From assembly GCA_051872775.1 (NCBI GenBank), contig JBJEEE010000100.1, forward strand, positions 1 to 6,315: a stretch of 6,315 bases of DNA, given 5' to 3'. Shown here piece after piece: positions 1 through 6,315 of this stretch. The notes under the pieces are model-generated. The model searched no databases and was not told the DNA's origin. It saw nothing but the letters and a program-made list of their open reading frames with translations. A program made the position numbers and the translations under genes. Source of the DNA: UMGS75 sp051872775 (GTDB taxonomy: Bacteria; Bacillota_I; Bacilli_A; ML615J-28; CAG-313). Position 1 is the stretch's first letter. Every line of letters starts with the position of its first letter.

Positions 1-81
1 TATTTTGTAAAATTCATATGTTAATATTTTTGAATATATCATATGTTAATCACAGTAAAATGAAATAATAGTAAAAAGAAA
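1..81. other. Non-coding upstream region of the glg operon
   Basis: This stretch is extremely AT-rich, and I could not assign coding sequence to it on either strand. It has no GC-rich hairpin followed by a T run, so no terminator of a preceding gene is visible. Apart from the direct repeat at 14-25 and 39-50 there is only an imperfect inverted repeat around ATATTTTTGAATAT (24-37). No CG dinucleotide occurs, which rules out a classical CcpA cre operator here. The previous gene, if any, lies outside the window. Confidence 0.5.
14..50. repeat. 12-bp direct repeat pair upstream of the glgB promoter
   Basis: The sequence TCATATGTTAAT occurs exactly at 14-25 and again at 39-50, a period of 25 bases. 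Each copy contains the palindromic core CATATG. The copies end 56 and 31 bases before the -35 hexamer, where an activator or other regulator could bind. The region is so AT-rich that chance is possible, but a 12-base exact match in under 40 bases is notable. No regulator family is recognised from the motif. Confidence 0.45.
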
Positions 82-110
82 TTGCAAAAAATTGGAAAAT
101 ATGATATAAT
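82..110 (+). promoter_or_regulatory. Predicted sigma-A-type promoter of the glg operon
   Basis: A perfect -10 hexamer TATAAT lies at 105-110, preceded by TGA at 102-104, which makes an extended -10. A -35-like TTGCAA (four of six consensus positions) lies at 82-87, exactly 17 bases upstream. Transcription would start at about 116-118, leaving a leader of only about 20 bases before the glgB start at 136, too short for a riboswitch or attenuator. This is a sequence prediction without experimental support, but spacing, hexamers and the downstream ribosome binding site agree. It is the only convincing promoter seen in the window and probably drives all five genes. Confidence 0.75.
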
Positions 111-123
111 GAGAAAAAGAAAT

Positions 124-130
124 GAGGTGA
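124..130 (+). promoter_or_regulatory. Shine-Dalgarno that fixes the glgB start at TTG 136
   Basis: GAGGTGA at 124-130 matches the Bacillus-type anti-Shine-Dalgarno and stands five bases before an in-frame TTG at 136. No comparable site precedes the other in-frame candidates, TTG 82 and ATG 109, both of which overlap promoter hexamers. It is therefore the main argument for the shorter GlgB N-terminus. Confidence 0.8.
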
Positions 131-135
131 ACAAA

Positions 136-1974
136 TTGAATAATCAAGGAGTTTATTATTTCCATCAAGGTACTAATTACGAAGCGTATGATTTACTTGG
201 TGCTCATTATACAGAAGAAGAAACGACTTTTAGAACATGGGCTCCTAATGCGTTGAGTGTTAGTGTAGTAGGAGAGTTTAATGGATGGAATAAAGAAGCT
301 TCCGTTATGAAACGTATTAGTAATGAAGGCTTATATGAACTTACAATTAAAAATGTTAAATTATACGATTGTTATCAGTATGCAATAACGTGCAAAGATG
401 GAAGAGTATTGTTTAAAAGCGATCCTTATGCTTTTCATAGTGAACTTCGTCCCGCTCGTGCATCTAAAGTATTTGACTTAGATACTTACAAATTTACTGA
501 TGATGAATGGATGGAAAAACGCAAAAGTTTTGAAAAGTATCATTCCCCAATCAATATTTATGAAGTGCACTTAGGATCATGGCGTAGGTATCAAAATAAT
601 GAACCTTTTAATTATCGTAAATTAGGGGAAGAACTAAGTGAATATGCTAAAAACATGGGCTATACGCATATTGAAATTTTACCTATATCAGAATATCCGT
701 ATGATCCATCTTGGGGATACCAAGTTACAGGGTATTACTCAGTAACATCACGTTATGGTACGCCTGATGATTTTATGGATTTAGTTAATACATGTCACCG
801 CAATGGGATTGGCGTTATTTTAGATTGGGTTCCTGGTCACTTTACCAAGGATGCTCATGGGTTAATTGATTTTGATGGTGGTCCTTTGTATGAACATCCC
901 GATGAACTTCGAAAAGAACATAAAGAATGGGGAACGAGATGTTTTGATTATGGTCGCTGTGAAATCCAAAGTTTTTTAGTTTCTAATGCTTTATTCTTTA
1001 TAAAGAAATTCCATATCGATGGAATTAGAATGGATGCAGTTGCTTCACTTCTTTATCTAGATTATGGTAGAAAAATAGGAGAGTGGCGCCCTAATAGTTA
1101 TGGAGGGAATATTAATTTAGAGGCGGTGGCTTTTATCAAAAAATGTAATGATGCCGTTCATAAACGATATCCAGAAGTAATGATGATTGCGGAAGAGTCA
1201 ACTGCATTTCCTAAAATAACGGTACCAACTGAATATGATGGACTTGGTTTTGATTTTAAATGGAATATGGGATGGATGAATGATACATTGTCATATATAA
1301 AAGAAGATCCTATTTATCGTAAGTATCATCATCATAAACTCACTTTCCAGATGACTTATATTTTTAGTGAACATTATATTTTAGCCCTAAGCCATGATGA
1401 AGTAGTTCATATGAAAGGTTCATTAATTAATAAAATGCCTGGTGAATATGAACAAAAGTTTGCAGGGGTTAAGGCATACCTTACTTATCAAATGACCCAT
1501 CCCGGAAAAAAACTATTGTTTATGGGAGGAGAGTTTGGCCAATTCAATGAGTGGAATGAACTAAAAGAATTGGATTGGTCAGTATTACAATATGAATCTC
1601 ATCAAGGATTACAAAGATATGTTTCTAATTTAAATCATTTATATAAAGATGAAAAAGCTTTATATGAGAATGATTATAATTGGGATGGATTTAGATGGAT
1701 TGTAGTTGATGATTCAGAACATAATGTTATCGCATATGAAAGAATATGTAAAGATGACCGCTTTATTGTCATTATTAACTTTTCATTTAGTATGTGGTTT
1801 GATTATCACATAGATAATGTTCAAAATGGTACATATCGAATTGTACTAGCTAGTGATGATACAAAATATGGTGGTTCGCATAATGATGAAAGTACAGAAA
1901 TTGAAGTAGGAAATCATAAGTTTTCGATTTCATTACCATATAGTTCTGCAATAATATTAAGAAAGGTCAAATAG
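136..1974 (+). CDS. glgB: 1,4-alpha-glucan branching enzyme GlgB
   Basis: GlgB (EC 2.4.1.18) cuts alpha-1,4 glucan chains and rejoins the piece by an alpha-1,6 bond, making the branches of cytoplasmic glycogen. From TTG 136 it has 612 residues, close to the B. subtilis enzyme and shorter than the E. coli protein of about 730, because there is one N-terminal CBM48-type domain (about 30-115, with WAPNA near 35 and GEFNGWN at 46-52). The GH13 barrel follows. Motif I is DWVPGH from D230. The expected nucleophile is D300 in DGIRMDA, the acid/base E353 in MIAEES, and the third catalytic aspartate D421 in LSHDEV. An all-beta C-terminal domain ends the protein. The frame stays open upstream to TTG 82, but that codon is part of the -35 box and lacks a ribosome binding site, so 136 is preferred. 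The gene is first in the operon and ends two bases before glgC. All catalytic residues are present, so activity is expected. Confidence 0.97.
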   Translation: MNNQGVYYFHQGTNYEAYDLLGAHYTEEETTFRTWAPNALSVSVVGEFNGWNKEASVMKRISNEGLYELTIKNVKLYDCYQYAITCKDGRVLFKSDPYAFHSELRPARASKVFDLDTYKFTDDEWMEKRKSFEKYHSPINIYEVHLGSWRRYQNNEPFNYRKLGEELSEYAKNMGYTHIEILPISEYPYDPSWGYQVTGYYSVTSRYGTPDDFMDLVNTCHRNGIGVILDWVPGHFTKDAHGLIDFDGGPLYEHPDELRKEHKEWGTRCFDYGRCEIQSFLVSNALFFIKKFHIDGIRMDAVASLLYLDYGRKIGEWRPNSYGGNINLEAVAFIKKCNDAVHKRYPEVMMIAEESTAFPKITVPTEYDGLGFDFKWNMGWMNDTLSYIKEDPIYRKYHHHKLTFQMTYIFSEHYILALSHDEVVHMKGSLINKMPGEYEQKFAGVKAYLTYQMTHPGKKLLFMGGEFGQFNEWNELKELDWSVLQYESHQGLQRYVSNLNHLYKDEKALYENDYNWDGFRWIVVDDSEHNVIAYERICKDDRFIVIINFSFSMWFDYHIDNVQNGTYRIVLASDDTKYGGSHNDESTEIEVGNHKFSISLPYSSAIILRKVK

Positions 1975-1979
1975 TTATG
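1962..1979 (+). promoter_or_regulatory. Ribosome binding site and start of glgC inside the glgB end
   Basis: The only Shine-Dalgarno for glgC is a modest AAAGG at 1962-1966, inside the last codons of glgB, with a rather long spacing of 10 bases to ATG 1977. The glgB stop TAG (1972-1974) lies between them. A weak site this close to a stop suggests that glgC translation is helped by ribosomes finishing glgB. The coupling is inferred. Confidence 0.5.
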
Positions 1980-3176
1980 TATAATAGTAAAAAATGCATT
2001 GCAATGTTATTAGCAGGAGGTCAAGGAAGTAGATTATTAGCACTAACGACTAAAGTAGCTAAACCAGCTGTTTCTTTTGGTGCAAAATATCGTATTATTG
2101 ACTTTACCTTATCAAATTGTGTAAATTCAAATATAGATACAGTTGGCGTTTTAACGCAGTATCAACCATTAATTTTAAATGAATATATCGGAAATGGTCA
2201 ACCATGGGATCTAGACCGTACATATGGTGGCGTTCAGATTTTGCCTCCATATCAAGCTAAAGATCGTATGGACTGGTATAAAGGAACAGCAAATGCGATT
2301 TATCAAAATATAGGTTATATTGAAAAGTATGCACCTGATCATGTTTTAATCTTATCAGGAGATCACATTTATAAGATGGATTATAACCAAATGCTTGAAT
2401 ATCATATCAGTAATAATGCTGATTGTACCATTGCGGTACTAGAAGTTCCTCTATCTGATGCAAGTCGTTTTGGTATTATGAACACTGATGAATCTAATCG
2501 CATTATTGAGTTTGAAGAAAAACCAAAAGTACCTAAGAGTACTAAAGCATCTATGGGTATATATATATTTAAACGTGAAAAGTTAATAGAATATTTAAAA
2601 GCTGATAATGATGATCCTACTTCTCAAAACGATTTTGGTAAAAATATTATTCCTAATATGCTAAATAAAGGGGAGAAAATGATGGCATATCCATTTAAAG
2701 GATACTGGAAAGATGTAGGTACAATTGACAGTTTATGGGAAGCCAACCAAGATTTAATCGGCGATAATCCTAAATTTGATATTTATAATCCTTATTGGAA
2801 AATTCACTCTCGTAATATAGGTATTGAACCACAATATATTGGAAAAAATGCTAAGGTAGTTAACTCATTAATTACAGGTGGTGCTAAAGTAGAAGGAACA
2901 GTAATCAATAGTGTAATTGGTTCAAAAGTAACGATTGAAGAAGGCGCCATTGTCAAAGATAGTGTAATTTTTTCCAATACAATTATTAAAAAAGGTGCGG
3001 TTATTAATTATAGTATAATTGACGAAGATGTTACAATTGGTGAAAATGCCATTATTGGTGAAGAAAAGAATGAAAATGTAAAGATTGCGGTAGTTGGTCG
3101 TGATGTTGTAGTTGATGCTGAAGCTACAATACCAGCAGGTGCAAATATTGAACATAATGTAAGAAAGGAGCAATAG
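1977..3176 (+). CDS. glgC: Glucose-1-phosphate adenylyltransferase GlgC (ADP-glucose pyrophosphorylase, catalytic subunit)
   Basis: GlgC (EC 2.7.7.27) makes ADP-glucose and pyrophosphate from ATP and glucose-1-phosphate, the committed step of glycogen synthesis. At 399 residues it is normal for a Firmicute GlgC. The nucleotidyltransferase domain covers about 5-255. It has the signature loop GGQGSRL at 14-20, AKPAV at 28-32 (K29 aligns with the E. coli fructose-1,6-bisphosphate site lysine), GTANA at 103-107, and GDHIYKMDY with the expected catalytic D129. It also has EEKP with the glucose-1-phosphate lysine K182, ASMGIYIF at 191-198, and GYWKDVGT with metal-binding D246. From about 289 a left-handed beta-helix of hexapeptide repeats forms the oligomerisation domain. 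The active site is complete, in contrast to the neighbouring glgD. In Firmicutes studied, GlgC and GlgD form a mixed tetramer. Whether this enzyme responds to allosteric effectors cannot be read from sequence. Confidence 0.97.
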   Translation: MYNSKKCIAMLLAGGQGSRLLALTTKVAKPAVSFGAKYRIIDFTLSNCVNSNIDTVGVLTQYQPLILNEYIGNGQPWDLDRTYGGVQILPPYQAKDRMDWYKGTANAIYQNIGYIEKYAPDHVLILSGDHIYKMDYNQMLEYHISNNADCTIAVLEVPLSDASRFGIMNTDESNRIIEFEEKPKVPKSTKASMGIYIFKREKLIEYLKADNDDPTSQNDFGKNIIPNMLNKGEKMMAYPFKGYWKDVGTIDSLWEANQDLIGDNPKFDIYNPYWKIHSRNIGIEPQYIGKNAKVVNSLITGGAKVEGTVINSVIGSKVTIEEGAIVKDSVIFSNTIIKKGAVINYSIIDEDVTIGENAIIGEEKNENVKIAVVGRDVVVDAEATIPAGANIEHNVRKEQ

Positions 3177-3177
3177 T

Positions 3178-4293
3178 ATGAAAGCAGCAGGAATTATTTT
3201 CGCAAATTTAGAAAATGAAATGTTAGATGAGATAACAAGAAAACGTACGACTGCATCTATCCCTTTTGGGGGAAGATATCGTTTAATTGATTTTGCTTTA
3301 TCTAATATTGTAAGTGCCGATATTGTTGATGTAGCTGTTATTGCTCAAAAGAATTATCAATCATTAATGGACCATGTTGGTTCTGGTAAAGATTGGGACT
3401 TATCTCGTCGTAATGGTGGCTTAACAATTTTCCCTCCATTTAGTAATTATAAAAGTGATTTTCTATCAACAAATCGCTTAGAAGCTTTAAAAACAATTAT
3501 TGGTTTTATTTCCAAAACTAAAGAAGATAATATTGTATTGATGGACTGTGATAGTGTAAATGTAATTAATTTTGAAGAAGTACTAAAACAACATGAAGAA
3601 ACAAGAGCTGATATTACAGTATTATATCAAACAACAGAAGTACCTTCAGTATTAAAAAATCATATGTCTTTTGAAGTAAATGAAAAAGGAAAAATAACAA
3701 AAGGTGTCTTAAAATCAGAAGTTGGTTCAGTCTCCAATGTTAGCATTAATGTTTGGGTATTTAGACGTCGTCTTTTACAAAGTATGATTACCGAAGCTAT
3801 TTCTTTGGGACAAAGTGATTTCTATCGAGATTTAATTTTAAATAATATTAATAGTCTTCATGTTTATGGCTATAAATATGATGGAATATATTTACCAATA
3901 ACTTCAATGGAAGATTATTTCAAAAATAATATGAAACTTTTAAATCCTAGTATTCGAAGTGCAATTTTTGAGCAAGATAATCATAGGATATATACAAAAG
4001 TACGTGATTCTGCTCCAACAAGATTTGGTAGAAATGCAAATGTTGTTAATAGTTTTATTGCGGATGGTTGCGAAATTGAAGGAACAGTTATTAATAGTAT
4101 CTTATTTAGAGGAGTTAAAGTAGGTAAAGGTACTGTCATTGAAAACTCCATCTTAATGCAAGATACAATAGTAGGTAATAATGTTAGTTTAAATTATGTT
4201 ATTACGGACAAAAATGTTGCAATCCGCGATCGTAATCATTTAGCTGGATGTGAGAACATTCCATATTATTTAAGTAAAAACGCGATGGTTTAA
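3178..4293 (+). CDS. glgD: GlgD, non-catalytic subunit of ADP-glucose pyrophosphorylase
   Basis: GlgD is a paralogue of GlgC that, in characterised Firmicutes, has little or no activity alone and modulates GlgC in a heterotetramer. This 371-residue protein keeps the fold: PFGGRYRLIDFALSN at 29-43, WDL near 73-75, and a beta-helix repeat domain from about 284. The catalytic motifs are eroded. The GGxGxR loop is ANLENEM (9-15), so the arginine is replaced by M15. The AKPAV lysine becomes T25. GTANA is lost around 97-103. GDHIYK becomes CDSVNV, with only D125 kept. GYWKDVGT becomes GIYLPITS, with P240 where GlgC has its metal-binding aspartate. A lysine (K179) may align with the EKP lysine of GlgC. 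The start at ATG 3178 follows AAAGGAG (3164-3170) with a spacing of seven bases and lies one base after the glgC stop. The gene ends with tandem TAA TAA. The loss of catalytic motifs is read directly; the regulatory role is inferred from the family. Confidence 0.95.
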   Translation: MKAAGIIFANLENEMLDEITRKRTTASIPFGGRYRLIDFALSNIVSADIVDVAVIAQKNYQSLMDHVGSGKDWDLSRRNGGLTIFPPFSNYKSDFLSTNRLEALKTIIGFISKTKEDNIVLMDCDSVNVINFEEVLKQHEETRADITVLYQTTEVPSVLKNHMSFEVNEKGKITKGVLKSEVGSVSNVSINVWVFRRRLLQSMITEAISLGQSDFYRDLILNNINSLHVYGYKYDGIYLPITSMEDYFKNNMKLLNPSIRSAIFEQDNHRIYTKVRDSAPTRFGRNANVVNSFIADGCEIEGTVINSILFRGVKVGKGTVIENSILMQDTIVGNNVSLNYVITDKNVAIRDRNHLAGCENIPYYLSKNAMV

Positions 4294-4309
4294 TAAAGGA
4301 GAAAAATAT

Positions 4310-5767
4310 ATGAGCACGAATAAATTAGTTACATTTATTACATCAGAATGTCAACCATTTGTTGCATCAGGTGGATTAGGAGATGTTACAGGTTCACTTC
4401 CTCAACGTATTGTAAAAGCAAGCAAAGGTGAATATGAACTTACCGTAATTTTACCTTATTACTCAAAGATTAATCCAAAATACCGAAATAAACTTGTTTA
4501 TATTGGTCAAATCACGGTTAACTTGGCATGGCGTAAGCAATATTGTGGTATTTTTAAATATGAAGCAAAAGGGGTAAAATACTATTTTATCGATAATGAA
4601 TATTATTTTAAACGTGATAACTTATATGGTTATTTTGATGATGGTGAGCGTTTTGCTTATTTTTCAAAAGCAGCAATCGAAGTAATGCTTTATTTAAATG
4701 AAGTTCCTGATATTATTCATGTTCATGATTGGCAAGCCGGAATGGTTCCAATTTATTTAAGAACTTTATATTATGGTGATGTAAGATTAATGAATTTAAA
4801 AACAGTCTTTACTATTCATAATATTGAATATCAAGGTTGTTATTCTTTTGATGATGACATTATTGAAGATGTATTTGGTATATCTAAAAACGATAGTTTT
4901 ATTTTTGAATATCGTGGAAGCATAAATATTATGAAAGGTGCGATGGAAGCTTCTAATGTTGTATCCACTGTTAGCCCAAGTTATGCGGAAGAAATACTAA
5001 GTCCTGAGTATGCTCATCGTCTCGAAGATGAAACTAGAAGAGTAAAAGATGAGGGTAAACTTGTCGGCATTCTTAATGGAATTGATAAAACTTTCTATAA
5101 TCCTGCTAAAGATAAAGCATTATTCTTTAATTATGATCGTCATGATTTTAGTAATAAAGTTAAAAATAAAGTAGAGTTACAATCAATGTTAAATCTTCCA
5201 GTTAATGAATCAGTTCCAATGATTGGAATGGTTACACGCCTTGTTAATCATAAAGGATTAGAATTTGTTAAACAAGTATTTGATGAACTAATGAGTTTAG
5301 ATATTCAAATGGTAATCCTTGGAACAGGTGATTCTTATTATGAAGGTTATTTAAAAGATATGGAAAGTAAGTATAATCATAAATTAAGAGTAATAATTGC
5401 ATTTAATCAAGATTTATCACGTAAAATATATGCCGCAAGCGATTTATTCTTAATGCCTTCTAAATCAGAACCATGTGGATTGTCACAAATGATAGCAGCT
5501 CGCTATGGTGCTATTCCAATGGTTAGAAAAACAGGTGGATTAAAAGATAGTATTGTTGATTTTAGTTTACCAAATGGTATTGGATATACCTTTGATGGCT
5601 TAGATGCAAACGAAATGTTAAATATGATTAAACGTGCTCTTAGTGATTATCAAAATCAAGAAAATTGGAGTGACCTTGTTTCAAGAACAATGAATGCTGA
5701 TTTTGGTTGGTCAACAAGTGCAAAACAATATCTAAGTTTATACGAAAAAATAATAGTTAAAAAATAA
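4310..5767 (+). CDS. glgA: Glycogen synthase GlgA (ADP-glucose type, GT5)
   Basis: GlgA (EC 2.4.1.21) transfers glucose from ADP-glucose to the non-reducing end of alpha-1,4-glucan. At 485 residues it has the usual length and two Rossmann-like halves. The N-terminal GT5 half (about 5-250) contains SGGLGDV at 20-26, HVHDWQAG at 137-144, TIHNIEYQG, and TVSPSYAEE. The C-terminal half (about 295-480) contains TRLVNHKG with R310 and K315, equivalents of E. coli R300 and K305. It also has EPCGL with the expected catalytic E387, and the second glycine loop KTGGL at 407-411. NGIDKTFYNP joins the halves. The N-terminal loop reads VASGGL rather than the KTGGL of E. coli, so A19 takes the place of Lys15, which is linked to ADP-glucose binding there. 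ATG 4310 is preceded by AAAGGAG (4295-4301) with eight bases of spacing, and the gene begins 16 bases after glgD. Function as glycogen synthase is well supported; the effect of A19 is unknown. Confidence 0.97.
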   Translation: MSTNKLVTFITSECQPFVASGGLGDVTGSLPQRIVKASKGEYELTVILPYYSKINPKYRNKLVYIGQITVNLAWRKQYCGIFKYEAKGVKYYFIDNEYYFKRDNLYGYFDDGERFAYFSKAAIEVMLYLNEVPDIIHVHDWQAGMVPIYLRTLYYGDVRLMNLKTVFTIHNIEYQGCYSFDDDIIEDVFGISKNDSFIFEYRGSINIMKGAMEASNVVSTVSPSYAEEILSPEYAHRLEDETRRVKDEGKLVGILNGIDKTFYNPAKDKALFFNYDRHDFSNKVKNKVELQSMLNLPVNESVPMIGMVTRLVNHKGLEFVKQVFDELMSLDIQMVILGTGDSYYEGYLKDMESKYNHKLRVIIAFNQDLSRKIYAASDLFLMPSKSEPCGLSQMIAARYGAIPMVRKTGGLKDSIVDFSLPNGIGYTFDGLDANEMLNMIKRALSDYQNQENWSDLVSRTMNADFGWSTSAKQYLSLYEKIIVKK

Positions 5768-5776
5768 TATTAATTG

Positions 5777-5790
5777 TGAGGTTGAAGATG
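5777..5790 (+). promoter_or_regulatory. Ribosome binding site deciding the glgP start at ATG 5788
   Basis: TGAGGT at 5777-5782 lies five bases before ATG 5788. The in-frame alternatives GTG 5776 and TTG 5782 overlap this site and have no Shine-Dalgarno of their own, so ATG 5788 is preferred. The 20-base gap after glgA holds nothing else, and no terminator is present, so glgP should be co-transcribed. Confidence 0.65.
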
Positions 5791-6315
5791 ACACCAGGTA
5801 ATAATAATACAGAGAATGTTAGAAGAAAAGTAGAAGAAAAACTATCAAGTTATTTTGGAGTAACACCAAAAGATGCAAATATTGATCAAATCTATAAAGC
5901 AGTTAGTATGACTGTTGTCGACATTCTCTTAGAAAAGAAGAAACAATTCAATCGAAAAATTAAGGAAAATAAGGCAAAACGTGTTTATTATTTATGTATG
6001 GAGTTTTTAGTTGGTCGTAGTCTTAAGACAAATCTTTATAATTTAGGTTTAGTCGACCAATATAAAGAAGTATTAAATGAGTATGGAATTGAACTTGATG
6101 AAGTGTATGAGCAAGAAAATGATGCTGGCCTCGGAAATGGTGGTCTAGGAAGACTTGCGGCATGCTTTATGGATTCACTTGCCTCTTTAGATTATCCAGC
6201 AACGGGATTTTCTATAAGATATGAATATGGGCTATTTAAACAAAAAATAGTCAATGGTTGGCAAACAGAAATGCCAGATGTATGGCTTCCAGGTGGCGAG
6301 GTATGGCTTGTTCCA
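5788..6315 (+). CDS. glgP: Glycogen phosphorylase GlgP (GT35), N-terminal part, cut by window edge
   Basis: GlgP (EC 2.4.1.1) uses phosphate to release glucose-1-phosphate from the non-reducing ends of glycogen, the breakdown branch opposite GlgC, GlgA and GlgB. Only the first 176 residues are inside the window; the family usually has about 750-820, so the 3' end is missing because of the window, not a mutation. My own translation of this frame is open to the last base. It shows YYLCMEFLVGRSL at 67-79 (usually YYLSMEFL), the glycine-rich substrate loop GLGNGGLGRLAACF at 114-127, and DSLASLDYPATGFSIRYEYG, then NGWQTEMPDVWLPGG. These are diagnostic of glycogen/starch/maltodextrin phosphorylases. 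The pyridoxal-phosphate lysine lies near the C-terminus and cannot be checked. Glycogen rather than maltodextrin as substrate is inferred from the operon. Confidence 0.95.
   Translation, partial: MTPGNNNTENVRRKVEEKLSSYFGVTPKDANIDQIYKAVSMTVVDILLEKKKQFNRKIKENKAKRVYYLCMEFLVGRSLKTNLYNLGLVDQYKEVLNEYGIELDEVYEQENDAGLGNGGLGRLAACFMDSLASLDYPATGFSIRYEYGLFKQKIVNGWQTEMPDVWLPGGEVWLVP

Noticed and set aside
24..37. Imperfect inverted repeat ATATTTTTGAATAT as a terminator or hairpin
   Set aside because: It is short, made only of A-T pairs apart from one G, and lacks a GC stem, so it is unlikely to be a stable terminator.
23..47. Possible sporulation sigma-E promoter (AATATT followed by CATATGTT), as the B. 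subtilis operon is sigma-E-controlled
   Set aside because: The spacing is too short and the -10-like part matches only loosely. The downstream extended -10 promoter is far better, and nothing in the window indicates a spore former.
1327..1338. Histidine run (YHHHK) in GlgB as a metal-binding motif
   Set aside because: Three histidines in a variable stretch between catalytic motifs are not a known motif, and nothing else supports a metal site.
2725..2730. Perfect TTGACA -35-like hexamer inside glgC
   Set aside because: No -10-like sequence occurs about 17 bases downstream, and the bases encode the conserved GlgC segment following GYWKDVGT.
3014..3019. TATAAT inside glgC as a possible internal promoter for glgD
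   Set aside because: The expected -35 position (2991-2996) reads AAAGGT, there is no TG extension, and the bases encode a beta-helix repeat. Such hexamers are expected by chance in AT-rich DNA.
2922..3173. Open frame of 83 codons on the - strand opposite the 3' end of glgC
   Set aside because: It lies entirely within the GlgC beta-helix coding region, and its Asn-, Ile- and Phe-rich composition is the complement of that repetitive sequence. No homology is recognisable, and the sense gene is certain.

Overview
The window is one end of a bacterial glycogen operon. Five genes lie head to tail on the + strand in the order glgB, glgC, glgD, glgA, glgP (the last cut by the window edge). The DNA is very AT-rich, initiation uses TTG as well as ATG, the Shine-Dalgarno sites are strong GGAG/GAGG types, and a glgD gene is present. 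Together these point to a low-GC Firmicute (Bacillota). The gene order is that of Bacillus subtilis glgBCDAP, but codon bias and sequence style look more like a host-associated Erysipelotrichia or a related Bacilli lineage. That finer placement is inference only. Tryptophans in the motifs checked are TGG and the three complete stop codons are TAG, TAG and TAA, so nothing suggests the Mycoplasma code.

Layout. Positions 1-81 are AT-rich and non-coding as far as I can see, and carry a 12-base direct repeat. Positions 82-110 form a good housekeeping-type promoter with an extended -10. A Shine-Dalgarno at 124-130 sets the glgB start at TTG 136. The genes then follow with gaps of 2, 1, 16 and 20 bases, with no room for internal terminators. 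Nothing convincing is coded on the - strand.

How the genes work together. GlgC, probably assembled with its degenerate paralogue GlgD, makes ADP-glucose from glucose-1-phosphate and ATP. GlgA adds the glucose to alpha-1,4-glucan chains. GlgB introduces alpha-1,6 branches. GlgP releases glucose-1-phosphate from chain ends when the store is used. No debranching enzyme or phosphoglucomutase is in the window; they could lie beyond glgP or elsewhere.

This is essentially a well-known pathway, and I found no previously undescribed system. The points worth a second look are the glgB start, where the longest reading frame begins inside the promoter, the upstream direct repeat, the eroded active site of GlgD, and an alanine in GlgA where the classical KTGGL lysine is expected.
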